This document shows positions 11,111 through 23,512 of a DNA stretch of 64,000 nt, piece after piece. A program made the position numbers and the translations under genes. Within the stretch, counting starts at the first letter, position 1. The number at the start of each line of letters is the position of its first letter. A model generated the notes under the pieces. It was given only the letters and a program-made list of their open reading frames with translations, was not told the DNA's origin and searched no databases. This stretch comes from Gigaspora margarita (lineage: Eukaryota; Glomeromycota; Glomeromycetes; Diversisporales; Gigasporaceae), in NCBI GenBank assembly GCA_009809945.1, contig WTPW01000488.1, positions 26,976 through 90,975 of the forward strand. The letters run 5' to 3'.

Positions 11111-12139
11111 TAAAATTTTGTATAAGATGAGTAGCATATTCACACTACCTATCATACTAGTATATATTAATACAAATTATCTATAGATAATTATCTAATT
11201 ATTTGGGTATATTACCTATTGAACAAAATCATTATCCATTATCTATATTATGCAGATAATTTAGATAAAAAATCTAGCAAATTTGAATATTAGCTTGGTT
11301 TAACCATATTTGAAATCAATTATAAATCAAATTATATTATTACCAAAACTAATTCATTTTATTTAATAAAATTGAACTAGTTTAGTATTCCAAAAATGAA
11401 CTGCATAAAAACTGTTTCATAGTTTTTGGCCAAATTATATTAGTTAAAATTATATTAGTGCCAACTAGATTAAATGGTTAACACAGATAAACAGTCAAAC
11501 TGTTAGATAATTTTAAGTAGTTTTAATCTCTACTATTTAGTGGTCATAACCAATTAACATTTAACCTAAAAGATTAAACCTTTAATAAATCGAATACTAG
11601 TGTTATACCCTATCAAAGTAAAAGGATAACAGTTTCATCCAGATATAACCTCTATAAACAAATGCACAGTTGTGCAATTTTTATAATGATTACCTGAATT
11701 TTAAATTTATTTATTAAATTATAAAATTAGATATAAGCTTTTACAAAAGCATTTAGCTTTTTGGATTTGTATTATTTTATATAACTACATTATGAATAAA
11801 TTATACATTTAATTTTTTATACAATATAAACATTTGTTAGATCTTATAAGAAGAATTTCAATCATACTATAATTAGCAGTTCCTCTTACTTTGCCAACAA
11901 TTATTTCACTAACAGTGACATCATATTAAGCAAACCTAATGTTAGCTAAATGGGCTATTAGCAGAATAATTGTCAGTAAAGCAAGAAATATTTACATTTG
12001 TTTAGCATATTGAGTAAATTAAACTAGTTGCATTTTTTTATTTAAAAATTTCTATTGTGATGGATGGTGCAAATGTACTACCCATTTTATAAAGAATTGT
12101 AACTATTCTATTAATTCACGATAAATTAAAAAATCTAAC
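11111..12139. other. AT-rich spacer
   Basis: No gene, inverted-repeat element or tandem array that I can support. CG dinucleotides are nearly absent. Confidence 0.4.
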
Positions 12140-12630
12140 TAACTAAAGTTTTTAGTTTCCATATAAGGCTATGCAAAGTTAATTTTTCATTTTGCATAAC
12201 CTAGTGTTTCAAAATTCTGATCAGCAGGTCAGATTTTTTTTTAAAAAAACTTTGCATAGCTAAATTAATCTATCTAAGATTATGCAAGGTTAATTCTTTG
12301 ATTTGCATAACATGGAATCAGAACTTTTGTTTTTTTTATCAGACCTATTGGATAATTCTGAAAAATTAAAGTCATTATCAGATGAAAACAGAGAAAGTTA
12401 ATAGTAAAAATAGAATAATTAACACTATAGTAATTTAAAAAAAAATTTAGAAAATTAGGTTAATGGGTTATTCAAAATAAAAAATTAAGAACTATTGCAA
12501 AATTAAAAATCAACTTTGCATGGCCTAAGTTTATGCAATTTAATTTTCAGTTGTATAACCTGCTAACCTAATTTTTTAAAAAAAAATTTAAAAAAAATTC
12601 ACATTGAGCCAATTTTTTATTTTTGCTATT
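12140..12630. repeat. Family R copy, opposite orientation to that at 9.8 kb
   Basis: Contains GCAAAGTTAATTTTTCATTT and TTTGCATAACCTAGTG. It then shows ATCAGACCTATTGGATAATTC, the complement of the ATAGGTCTGAT block at 10.85 kb, and a GCATGGCC block. Degenerate and non-coding. Confidence 0.6.
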
Positions 12631-13023
12631 TGCATTGCTTTATGTGTTGTCACACTTGAAATTACTCCTCTAATATAATTCAAAAGATGAGTTTAGCCAT
12701 ACAGTATATGCTATAGATTTAGAATTTAGTGAGTTAATAAAGTAGTTAATATGCTTGTTAATAAACAAATATATTAAAGGATGAATTAAGGCTTTTATTG
12801 AAAGAGGCAACAATTCTAGTATATATTAAAATACAAAAGAATCAGAATTCTTTAAGCAAGTAATTATTAAAATTGGTAGTAATTGATTGATAACTTTGTT
12901 TATTGATGTTTTTTAAAGTAATTAATTTAATATGATAAGTATTTATTAAATAATAAATATAAAATTAAGAGAATAAAGAAATGTTATTCTATAGATACAG
13001 GTAATCAATAAATTAAAAGATAA

Positions 13024-13953
13024 AACTCTTTCCGACGATTATCTGTACCAAATTTTCCAAGAAGGCGGACCTACGAAAACTACATATTTTACTTATTAAA
13101 AAGAAACAGGCTCTATCAAAAAGCAACTGGAAAAGGTTGTCTGTGGAGGAACTGAAAGGTGTTTCGGTTCTTTGTGACCTGGAACACTCGTAACGGACTT
13201 TTTAGGTAGTCTTCCTTTTGGTCTTTGGATTGGCACTATCGAGCAAAGAAGTAGTGGGCTTAGTCTCTGGAGTCTTGTTTTGAAATAGGATATTATGTAT
13301 AGCGTAACTCCTACCAACTCTTTTTCTGTTTGGTACCAAAATCTTCTCTTTCTCCTGCCCTTCAGAGGTTTTCTCTCAAAACTTTTACAAAAAGTGGGAA
13401 ATCCAGCTTACCCCTCCAAAAGATTGGCATTGTTTACATTTCCTAATCAGGATAGCGTCTACCCAATTGGTGTCAAATCAGGTGTGCTCTTAGTAACTCA
13501 GCTGAGTAAACAATTTGAACACATGCGATATTTTGGTAGAAAATACGAGTAAAAATTTCTTTCTAGAGCATTCTTTTAGACATATACAATTTTCTTTCAA
13601 ATATTGTACATATAATATGTAGAGAGTTTTCTCTACAATGTATTATATAATTTTTATAGTATTACTTAAATTGTTTAGCTAGTTCTTTTCATTTGTTTTT
13701 TTTCCCGGTAGGGTTCTTTGCTGGGTTTTTTTTTACTTTTTTGGTAGCTGAGTACCATGTTATATGTATACTTTAAATATGTGTTTATGCACATATGTGG
13801 GTATAGGTGGCAAACATCAGTGTGACTACCGGACATGGGTCTATTCAATGAGGTGGATCGGGTTTATGCTTAACATGTAATTGATAGGATATTTTGTGTT
13901 TATACAAATCTATTAATAAAGTTAACGCGCAGTTTAGTCAAAAGAAAAAAAAA
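13024..13953 (+). mobile_element. Poly(A)-ended retroposon (LINE-like 3' end), copy 1
   Basis: The sequence shares blocks with the minus-strand copy at 27882-29052: CTCTTTCCGACGATT against CTCTTTTCAACAATT, CCAAGAAGGCGGACCTA, GGCACTATCGAGCAAAGAAG and a CCAAAAAGTGGGAAAT-type block. It ends with AATAAAGTTAACG and then an A-run at 13945-13953. Short coding-like stretches are seen near 13080-13200 (for example KRLSVEELKGVSVLCDLEHS), but no reverse transcriptase motif is present. That fits a 5'-truncated LINE or an mRNA-derived retroposon. GC is higher than in neighbouring DNA. Confidence 0.55.
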
Positions 13954-14529
13954 TTCTATAGATAAGTTCGAAGTTGCTTTAGTTTATGAGAATAATTGTT
14001 TTTTGTTGAGATTGAAGTCTCTTGAGAACATGGTCTGAGAAACTTGTAAGACAAAAATAAAGGTCTTATATAAATGTTTCAGTAAAAATATTCTACTGAT
14101 TCTAGACCAACATTCATGTCTTTTGATGTTTCTAATAATTAACTCATTAATTAAATACAATAACAAACCATTCACAAAGCCTATTAGCATATCAAAAGAT
14201 AACATAGTTTTGTTTTGACATGTTTAAACATACAGTAAAACAGAATTTTTTACAATCAATCACTGACAGTATAGTTTTTATTTTACTTGAAATTTGATGG
14301 TTATCCAGAGCAGTAATTCTTGCAGACATGCATATTAGTATGTTATATAACATGATCTAGAATTTTCCATGTGCCAATTTTTTTCTGCTTAATTATGAGC
14401 TCCACGAATAACAAATACCAACTTAGAGTATTTCTTGAGCACTACCTATATCAGCCTATATTGATAACTCAATAGTTAATAATCATAACTTATAAAATGT
14501 TCTATAAACAATACTAGCATCAGTAAATT
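13954..14529. other. AT-rich spacer next to a retrotransposon fossil
   Basis: No gene recognised. Possibly the decayed downstream part of the Ty3/gypsy element that follows, but I see no long terminal repeat. Confidence 0.35.
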
Positions 14530-16460
14530 TTTAACTATTTCTTTCTTGGTATTGTTTAAGTAACTATGCATTTTGTGGAATATCTAGGATTTGTGTCTAG
14601 TGTATATAATTTATAAATATCTTGTGCTATATGCTTATGTATAATAAAGGGCCAATCCATCTTGGTAAGAATTTTTTGGTATGTCTTTCAACTTAAGCAG
14701 CATCAAATAATAAAACTTTATCTTCTTACTGGAATATTCAAATCACATTCTTAAGTTTTCTATTCAGTAGAATTTTTGTCTCTTTTGTGTCTTTTTAATG
14801 TTCTCTTTAGTGACTTTTCTGTTAATAGGTAGGTTTTTTTAAAATAACCTTCAATTAATCATACATGTTTTCAGTTATAGTATCTTTTTCTTGAATAACC
14901 AGAAACTTTGTGTCTCTACTATAGATAAGGTAGAATAGTATCCCTTAGATTGTAACACAGGCAAATTTGCCTGCGTATTTTAAAAATTTTAATAAAATTT
15001 TAATAAAATTTTAAATATTGATTTTAGCTATACCTTTTCTAAGTAAAAAATATTCTTTGAGTTTTGTTTTAGTAACTTTGTTATAAAAATTTTTTAAAGT
15101 TATTAGAATACTTTAGTATAATCAAAGTTTAAAGTTCTTGTATTAGCATTTTTACTATTAAAATTTTCTTTAGATTTTCTTAAATTTTATATGTTCTCGT
15201 CTATAAAAAAAACTTTTACTTCTAATACAAGTCTTGATTTTTACAAATAAATCATTAAAGTTGCAATAATAAAAGTTATCATCCTTTATATAAACTACAA
15301 TATTGTCCTAAGAACTATAGCTTTAAAACTAAAACTAAATAAGATTACAGAGAAATTGTGATAAAATTTTTTAAAAATTTTTTTCTTAAAGATATCTATT
15401 TTTAGTTTATATATAACTTAAAATTTTTTTCTTATAATATAAAAACTAATTTTGCAAAAAAGTAATCCTTATTTACAAATATAATTGTACAAAGTTTTAT
15501 TTAATTATCTTGATATTTAAAAAAAGTAAATCAGAGCAAAAAAAGTGCAAAAATGCAGGCAAATTTGCCTGTGTTCTACTACAATCTAAGGGATAAATTT
15601 CATTGTAAATAGTGTAAATTTTATTGTGAATTGTTTAGAGGTTCAATAGGCATATAGCACTGATGGTATCAAAGTATTCCATTCTTTGTCTTGGTGGATC
15701 AATTTAGGTGAGATTCACACAAGGTTCAGTTGAATCTTTCTACTAAACCATTAGTTTGTAGATAATTGAATGTAGTTAATAGATGTTTTATCTCAAAATT
15801 TTCTGCCATGAATTTTATTAAACTATTGTTGAAATATAGTTCTCTGTTAGAAATTAAGTAAGTTGAGCATTTGTGTCAGCAAACTATATCTGGAAAATAA
15901 AGTGTACTGTTTGTTGGTCATTTGCAATGGGCATGGCTTTGGCTTTTGACCATTTAGTTATGTAATCTATAGCACAATGATATAACAGTTTTTATTTGTA
16001 GTAATTTCTAGAAGTTCTACAAAATCTATGCCAATTTTGTGTAATGGTGCTTCTACAGGTATAGGTTGTAAGGGTCTACAAATTCTGAACTTCCCATATT
16101 TCTGACATTTATTACAAGTTTTTACATATTCTTTAATGTTTCATACATTTGAGGCTAATAGTATTATTCATGAATTTTCTCAAACATCTTTTCTGTTTTA
16201 AAATGGGCACAAGTAGAATAATTATAGTTCATATATAATATTAGTCTAACTTCATGTTGCTATATTACTTGTAATAATTAATTCTTCATATTTTTTCTTT
16301 TATTTATATGATGAAAATTTTCCTTTGGAATTCGAGTTGTTTTTTCTGGTGATTGTGATGCCATCATCTGATAGTGAGTAAAGTTTGTTACCACACCAAC
16401 ATTTATCACCAAAATTTGCGAGCCAAATAGTATTGATATATAATGGCTAAAATATATATT
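14530..16460 (-). mobile_element. Ty3/gypsy-type LTR retrotransposon fossil (integrase region)
   Basis: Read on the minus strand, the fossil shows parts of a gypsy-class integrase in the expected order. First is a zinc-binding region ending in CxxC (about 16.1 kb), then the start of the catalytic core with an IGIDFVE-like motif (about 16.0 kb), and a NGLVERF-like block (about 15.75 kb). After an inserted MITE comes the C-terminal domain with a PRWIGPF-like motif (about 14.67 kb). It is broken many times and clearly ancient. No LTRs, gag or reverse transcriptase were recognised. The MITE at 14941-15593 entered after the element landed. Confidence 0.75.
14941..15593. mobile_element. 653-base MITE inserted in the gypsy fossil, TA-flanked
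   Basis: Ends TCCCTTAGATTGTAACACAG and complement CTACAATCTAAGGGA, followed inward by the palindromic block GGCAAATTTGCCTG. It is flanked by TA at 14939-14940 and 15594-15595. The interior is AT-rich and without a reading frame. Superfamily unassigned. Confidence 0.8.
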
Positions 16461-16477
16461 GATTACAATCCCCACTA

Positions 16478-16610
16478 TTGATTTTATTGATTTAGATAGT
16501 AATCAATTTTTATTAATTTAGATAGTAATTGATTTTTATTGATTTAGATAGTAATCAATTTTTATCAATTTAAATAGTAATCGATTTTTATCAATTAAAT
16601 GGTATTATTA
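16478..16610. repeat. Short tandem repeat, about 32-base unit
   Basis: Four to five copies of ATTTAGATAGTAATCAATTT with a TTATTG or TTATCA linker. Confidence 0.75.
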
Positions 16611-16759
16611 TTGATATTTTTATCATATAAATTATTACTAATTAAAAATATAATTCAAACTGTTTATTTATTAAATTTTTTTATTTAAAAATCTTATACT
16701 AAAACATTTTACATATTTATAAAATTTATGTTATATGCTTCTCATAAAAACCCAACTAT

Positions 16760-18300
16760 CAGTTACAAATATTCATTTACTGATACCAATTTAAGCTTCT
16801 CAACAAAGTACAAACTACAAAGAAAGAATGTGCTAGTAAAGTAAAAAATAAAAAAAATTGTAAAAAAAATAGAACTGGTACATTTGTTATACTAGCCTTT
16901 ATCAGGATCTTTATTTTCTAGTGCCAATTCATACTTTCTAGCAAAGTACAAACTGCAATAAAAAGAGTGTATAAGTAACAAGAAAATAAAATAAAGAAAA
17001 AAGAACTATTATGTTCATTGTGTACCAGTCCACCCAAGATCTTTGTTTTTGGCAATATTTCACATTTTTTCACAAAGTACTAACCTATAAGAAAAGCATT
17101 AGTAAAATAAGAAACAAAAAAAAATAGTAAAAAAAATAGAACTAGTACATTTGTTATACTAGCCTTGATCAAGATTTTTATTTTCTGATGCCAATTCACA
17201 CTTCCTAGTGAAACAAACTGCAATGAAAAGAGTGTGTTAGTGACAAGAATGAAGTAAAAAAAACAAGAAAAAAAAAGACTAGTATGTTCATTATATACTG
17301 GTCCAGTTCAAAATCTTTGTTCTCAGCAATATTCACATTTTCTGGCAAAGTGCTGACCTATAAGGAAAGTGTTAGTGAAATAAGAAACAAAACAAAAATC
17401 GTGAAAAAAATAGAACTGGAATATTCATTATATGGGGGTGAGTCAGTAGAAAAGGGACAAATCATTTTTAGTAAAATTTTTTTAATTTTTAAATTAAAAT
17501 ATCTTGACAACTATTTAATCAAATTTGCTAAAAAATTTTTTTATTTTAATCTTAAAATTATATAGAATTAAAATAAAAAAAAATTTATTAAATTTATTAA
17601 GATAGTTGTTAAGATATTTAAGCTTAAAGTCAAGAAAACTTTTACTTAGAAAAAATTTGTCCCTTTTCTACTACTCACCCCCATATACCAGTCTTGATCC
17701 AATTCATGCTTTCTAGTGAGTACAAACTGCAATAAAAAAGTGTGTTAGTAACAAGAAAAAAAAGCAAAAAAAAACAAATATGTTTGTTATGTACTAGTCC
17801 AGCCCAAGATCTTTGTTCTTGGCAACATTTCCACATTTTTCTAACAAAGTACTAACCTATAATGAAAGCTTTAGTGAAATAAGAAACAAAAATGAATAGT
17901 AAAAAATAGAACTGTTATGTTCATTATACCAGCCTTGATTAAGGTCTTTATTTTCTGGTACAAATCTACACTTCCTAGTGAAATACAAACTGAAATGAAA
18001 AGGGCATATTAGGGACAAACAAAAAACAAGAAAAAAAGAACTAGTATATTCATTATGTAATAGTCCAGCCCCAAATCTTTGTTCTTAGCAATATTCTATA
18101 TTTTTATAGCAAAGTACTAACCTGCAATAAAAAGAGCAAGTTAGTGACAAGAAAAAAACAAAGAAAAAAAAGAACTAGTATATTTATTATGTAATCGTCC
18201 AGCCCAAAATCTTTGTTCTTAGCAATATTCTATATTTTTACAGCAAAGTACTAACCTATAAGAAAAGCATTAGTAAAATAAGAAACAAAAAAAATTAAAA
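16760..18300. repeat. Alternating A/B satellite, half-units about 135 bases, dimer about 270
   Basis: Two diverged but related half-units alternate. Type A reads CTTGATCAAGATCTTTATTT, TGCCAATTCACACTTCC, then a CAAACTGCAATGAAAAGAG tail. Type B reads CAGCCCAAGATCTTTGTTC, GGCAATATTCACATTTTC, then ACTAACCTATAAGAAAAGC. B markers fall near 17040, 17315, 17810, 18075 and 18210. The 495-base gap is explained by the MITE at 17433-17683, and the 135-base step by loss of one A unit. Each half-unit ends in an A-rich, AGAACTRGTA-type joint. Non-coding. Confidence 0.8.
17433..17683. mobile_element. Foldback MITE inside the A/B satellite
   Basis: Ends TGGGGGTGAGTCAGTAGAAA and complement TTTTCTACTACTCACCCCCA. 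TATA lies on both sides, so the TSD is TA or TATA. Most of the element is one imperfect palindrome. It interrupts a satellite unit and is therefore younger than the array. Confidence 0.8.
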
Positions 18301-18439
18301 AGCAAGCTCCGTATCATGCTGCCCTGTTTGTATGAGAATTTATCTAAAAAGAGACCAGTCAACTTAAAGAAAAAGAATAATAAAAGAATCAAAAAGCCCT
18401 TGGGCACCCCTTTTGTAGTTGTGCCAAAAAAGGGTAGTA

Positions 18440-19480
18440 CAGGTCAAAATTATACACATTGGTATAATATTAGGTACCGATTTATATAAAATATATATAT
18501 GACATGTGCCTGATATGTATAAGATATTTTTATACATGTACCTGATATGTGTAGAGTTCATATAGAATATCAGACACATATTGGGCACATATAGTATATA
18601 TATAGTACCGTATGTTTCCAAAAATAAGCTACATCCAAAAATAAGCTACTCTTCCTGTTTTGATCCAAAAACGTAAAAATGCCTTTGACCCAAAAATAAG
18701 CTACCCTTTGTCACACCAAAAGATAATTAACAAAATTTTTAGTTTCAAAAATAAGCTACTTACAATCAATTATACTCGCTACAATAGTAAAGTAATAATT
18801 TTACTATGTAAATTGATTATGAGCGTTTAAGTAAACTTATTTGCAATATCTTGCAATATCAAAATACATATATCCTGAAATTTTCATATAAATCAGATAA
18901 CTTTTTATTTTTTGACTTTTAATTTTTACGTTTAACAGAAAATTTTAATTTTTTTAAAAAAACATATTCGTTGAGAGTAAAAATTAAAAGTCAAATAATA
19001 AAAAGTTCTCTGATTTATATGAAAATTTCAGAATATATGTATTTTGACCATTAGAATAAGTTTACTTAAGCGACTATAATCGATTTACATTGTAAAATTA
19101 TAACTTTACAATGTAACAATTATAATCAATTGACTAAAATAAGCTGCCCTAATTTTTTGTGTTCAAAATCGGACAATTTATTTTCAAAATTGGACAATTT
19201 ATTTTTGGAAACATATGGTAATACAACATATTTGTTTATTTGTTATTATTAATTTTACTTTTTAGAGTTTTTTATCTAAAAATAAGCTACCCTTTGTTAT
19301 GCATTAAATTAATTAAAATAGTAAATAACCCAAAAATAAGCTACCCCAGATTTTTTGTATTAAAAATCAGCAAAAAAAGGTAGCTTATTTTCAGAAACAT
19401 ACGGTATATATATCCTATATATATTGGGTATATATCGTATATATATTTTCTGTAATTATCATGTACCCAATATATATAGT
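18440..19480. repeat. Degenerate minisatellite (ATGTACCTGATATGTATA-like), split by a foldback
   Basis: Units around GACATGTGCCTGATATG, ACATGTACCTGATATG and AGACACATATTGGGCACATA run up to 18606. Related TATATATTGGGTATATATCG and ATGTACCCAATATA units resume after 19405. The CCGTAT element sits between them. Confidence 0.55.
18608..19404. mobile_element. CCGTAT foldback element, copy 1 (797 bases), TA-flanked
   Basis: Ends CCGTATGTTTCCAAAAATAAG and complement, flanked by TA on both sides. The sub-ends carry several copies of CAAAAATAAGCTACC or its complement. The interior is a long palindrome with matching TAAAAATTAAAAGTC and TCATATAAATCAGA blocks. The same family appears at 42457 (full), 30938 (short, AATAGAAGCTAC variant) and 61749 (one end only). 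Non-coding. Confidence 0.85.
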
Positions 19481-21432
19481 AAACAAATATCTTATATGTT
19501 TCTATAAATTTCTAATTATTATTAGAGCATTAGTTCATAGTGACCTATCACTCACGATTGACAATTATTGAGCACATGATTTATGTAATCAATTTTTAAT
19601 GGCTGATTATATCATTTAATAAAATTAAAAGCGATAAATCCCAATTTAGATCTAATCAAAATAATACAATAATATTGATAACACAATTTTAATTTATTAT
19701 AACTCAAATAAATACATTATAAAAAAAACTAACCATATAAAAAAACTAATATTGCAACAAACAATATAACTATAAAAAATAACTAATACTATGATAAACA
19801 CATAACTATATATATATAAGTTATAAAAAAAAAATTCATGACAAAAAACATAGCTATATACAAAAAATTATGATATTGTAATGATTTCAAGAAAATGAAG
19901 TTAACATAAAATTTTAAAAAGTATATCAGCTAATTCTCCTTCTGATTCAAGATTATTACAACCAAGATTCAAAATCTTTAAAATGACAGTACCAAACTGA
20001 CAAAAGTCTAAAATCACTGACAAAACTGGAATACAAACCTATAGTCCAAAATCTTTACAAACTATATACCAACCAAACAAAGCTCAGAATCTTCAAATCC
20101 CAGAATTTCTGAAAACAACAACAAAAACCCAGAATTTTCATACTTCAAAACAATAGCACCAAAACAATAAAAGCCCAAAAACTATAGTACTGAATATGAA
20201 AGCCCTAAATTTTCATACTTCTTAAACAACAGTTTTAATAACAAAAGCCTAATCTTTATCAGTTTTCTAATAAAGCAAATCTAAAAAAAATAAAAAAAAA
20301 GAGCTTGTTCAAAGAAAAAAAAAAAACAAAAAAAAACAAAACTAAAAAACAATAACATATCTCAAAAAGGACTATAGTACCAAATGACGAAAGCCCAGAA
20401 TCTCTATACACCTTAAACAAAAGTATCAAATGACAAAAGCCCAGGACTATCACAATTGTTATTCAAAAAAAAAAGCAAACAAAAAAAAAGCAAACAATGA
20501 AAAAAAGCAAACAATGAAAAAAATATCTCAAAGGATCTGGTTTAAAATTTTACTATTGAGCCTTCCAGGAGGCAAACCTACAGAAAGTAATATTATTAGT
20601 TCAATGAAAGAAAAAAAAACTATTTATTTTACAAAATTCTGGTTTTAATTGCCAAAACAAACATGATTTGCGACAGTTTTAGGATTCTAATTCAAGTCTT
20701 CAACAATGGTTCCAATGATGACTCAACTCCAATAACAGTCTAGTAATAGTTCTAGTAATAACTCCAATGACGAACCCCTTAAAGAGAAGAAAAAAAAAGC
20801 TATTTAATCAAAAATAAAAAAAAAACAAGTGCAAAAAAAAAAATCAAGCAAAAAAAACAATGATTATCAAAAGGATAATTATTGTTTATATATGATTGCT
20901 GATCTTAAAAATGATTGGCTAATCATATAGGGTTGCTATAGCAATGGGTCACCATCTAAAAAAATAATTTAATAAAAAAAAACATAGCAATAATTAAAAA
21001 TAAATTATTTAAAAATGATAATTAAAGGGTGTGGCGACATAGTGTAGCTGGCTTGTTCTCAATTAAAAAGGGAATTATCATCTTTCCGTACAAGATTAAT
21101 ACTGAAAAGTCTCAACTATTCCTTGTACAAGGTATTTTGGATATTAAGATAGTAATATATTTCATTAATTATTACCTTTATAGTTATATAAATTTCCATA
21201 ATTAAAAATATTTGTTTTCATATAAGTTGTTCGAGTTTAATCTGTGAATCTGTTCTTGAAGGCCTCGATATGGTCGATTAAATAATTACATAAGGAATGA
21301 TATGAGATTTTTGATCAAATTTCGGTCATTACGGGATGATTGAACATTTTATTAATGTAAATATTTATATTCAATATTATATACATAATCAATGCGTGTC
21401 TTTTTTTGGCAGTGTATTATCTGTTATCTAAT
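19481..21432. other. A-rich spacer with degenerate tandem repeats
   Basis: At about 19960-20450 a degenerate repeat of roughly 60-75 bases recurs: ACAAAAGCCCAGAATCT, CCTTAAACAA, then a TACCAAATG-type end. At 20460-20520 AAAAAGCAAACAATG repeats. No gene recognised; short frames here are low-complexity Lys/Asn reading. Confidence 0.5.
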
Positions 21433-21566
21433 AGTTTATATCGTTTATAAATATAATTATTCATAGTAGCTAGCAAATATGAAATATTATATATGTGTTA
21501 GTTTATATCGTTGATAAATATAATTATTTCATAGTAGCTAGCAAATATGAAATTATATATATGTGT
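21433..21566. repeat. Tandem duplication, period about 68 bases
   Basis: Two copies of GTTTATATCGTTKATAAATA followed by CATAGTAGCTAGCAAATATG and a TATATGTGTTA end. Confidence 0.8.
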
Positions 21567-21721
21567 TATGCCGTCTTGTGTCAGATAGCGCCACATGTGA
21601 TTACATCTACCAGCACTATACAGATCATCTAAAGTCAGCCAAAAATATAGCCCTAACACTGCACTAACTTAGGCCGGGCGCTATCTGACTCAAGGATTCA
21701 TCTGAGACACTGCACGGCATA
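21567..21721. mobile_element. Small MITE with TATGCCGT ends
   Basis: The ends TATGCCGT/ACGGCATA, then GTGTCAGATAGCGCC against GGGCGCTATCTGACTCAAG, form an inverted repeat about 25-30 bases deep, with an extra segment in the right arm. CG-rich for the window, so probably young. TSD not clear. Confidence 0.6.
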
Positions 21722-21965
21722 CGTTATATAAAATTTACGTTATTGAAATTGTGCGTATTATTGTAATTGTCATTTAAAATTAATTAAATCATTATGTAAA
21801 TTATTAAATCATAAACAATTATGATTTCATTACCCGCAAAGAGCATTGATTACGTGACAATCTGATTAGTAATATAATAATAAATAAAGATATAAAAATG
21901 ATCCCTTTTAAACCAACTCGAATTGTTTCAACTTCTTTCAATTTAATAACTATTATTGTATTAGA

Positions 21966-22360
21966 ATGTCATCTGCTTTCGAAAAATTATTCGACACTTC
22001 TCACAATCCACCTTCTACCTACCACCAATGTGGCCTCACCCCAAACCTAAAAAAGAGGAAAATGCAAGAAATTAGCAAGAAGAGGAAGAACATCCAGATT
22101 ATTTTGGAGAGACCGACCACGAACCAAACACTCACTTGCGAAAATCCTGATTTAACTCATGTCGATTAAAATTTTAAAAATATCAAAAATGGTCAAATTA
22201 AACGTGAATCAAAAGATTCTGAGTTTGGAAAATTGGGAATTGATACTATTAATATGTCAAATACTTTAATGATGGTGAATGTACCAAGGAATCGACTAAG
22301 AGAAATTTAGGTGTTCCTCAAGAACATCACGCTGTTTGTACAGAACCGGGCTAAATAATT
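21966..22360 (+). pseudogene. Decayed protein-coding gene, product unrecognised
   Basis: The ATG at 21966 opens a frame of 67 residues (MSSAFEKLFDTSHNPPSTYH, then a Lys/Arg-rich KKRKMQEISKKRK stretch) ending in TAA. The same frame is coding-like again for about 45 residues beyond that stop (KRESKDSEFGKLGIDTINMS). A coding-like tail near 22275-22353 reads in another frame (LGVPQEHHAVCTEPG). Codon use is unlike the flanking DNA. This looks like a gene with one stop and at least one frameshift, or one with an unrecognised intron. The basic stretch could be a nuclear localisation signal. No family recognised. Confidence 0.4.
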
Positions 22361-23223
22361 AGCGGTTTTTATATTTTTGTACACATGTAAGTGATCGGTT
22401 TGTGCGTGATAGAAAAGCTCTTAGGTTTAGCGCTTTATATTACTCGAAATTTTATCTTGTTAAATAACTTAAAAAATACACTATACATATGTATATACCA
22501 TATGTACAAAATATATAATGAATAATCTTAAATAAAAAAAATTTATTAATTTTAAAATTAGTGTCCCGTATTTTTTCACAATAACATTAAGACAAATATT
22601 GGCGCTGTTTTCGAAATGGTTGAAAAAGACCAACATAAACTTTTTTTAAATACTCGAATCTTTGAGTATTTTGAGTATTCGAGTATTCGTGATATTTACA
22701 AAAATTTGTTGATCATTTTCAACTATTTCGATGACAGACAGCGATAAATCAACGATCATTATAATTGAATATATAGATATATACAATATAATTTAGTAAT
22801 AAACTTGTTTGATAACAAATACCGTAACAGGTAAGTTTAATATAGTACTTACCTAATAGGAAGCTAGATGAAATAGGTCGACTTTGCAAATTTGCTAATA
22901 TAGTATAATTAGCTTTAAATAAATAATTAAATAATAGAGGATAATTTTTAAAATAAAATAAATACCTTTGTGTGCAATAGGTAAATAGAAACTATTTGAA
23001 GTCCGACAAACGGATGTTTTCGACGTGTAGTTTTTGTCTGATATATCTGCGTCTAAGAATTGCTTTTAATTTCATTTGCATTATCTAAACATTCCATGCT
23101 TTTGTGCTAATCATAAGGTTTTCAATAAATATTAATAGCAGTAGGCCATATTACTGGATCAGAATTCATACATTGCTTCGTTAATTCGGTATAGCAATTA
23201 GGAGTTCCGAGTTAGTAAAAATA
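22361..23223. other. AT-rich spacer
   Basis: No gene. A short cluster of TCGAGTATT/CGAATACTC near 22655-22690 is the only local repeat. Confidence 0.4.
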
Positions 23224-23380
23224 CAAATCACTCGTTATAGTGAAGCGGTTAGGCTGTAAAATTTTCCTTCACTATAACGAGAATCTATAGCAAAGTTTGA
23301 ATAAATTAATTATATCGAGAGGGTTTTTAAACTGTTCTTGACTATACTTATAACGAGAGTTCACTATAATAGTGATTTTG
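23224..23380. mobile_element. TA-flanked MITE with CTCGTTATAGTGAA motifs
   Basis: Ends CAAATCACTCGTTATAGTGAA and complement TTCACTATAATAGTGATTTTG, with TA on both sides. Internal copies of CACTATAACGAGA and TATAACGAGAG. Pogo/Tc1-like by target; 157 bases, non-coding. Confidence 0.75.
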
Positions 23381-23512
23381 TACAGGAGAAATGACAAAGG
23401 TATATTTTGCTAATGGATTTCTCTTCAATTCGGTGGTTATCTAATCATAGTATATCTTGGTTACGTTCTCGACGAAAATGGAAATGTATATTCCAGTTGG
23501 TCTTACTACAAC

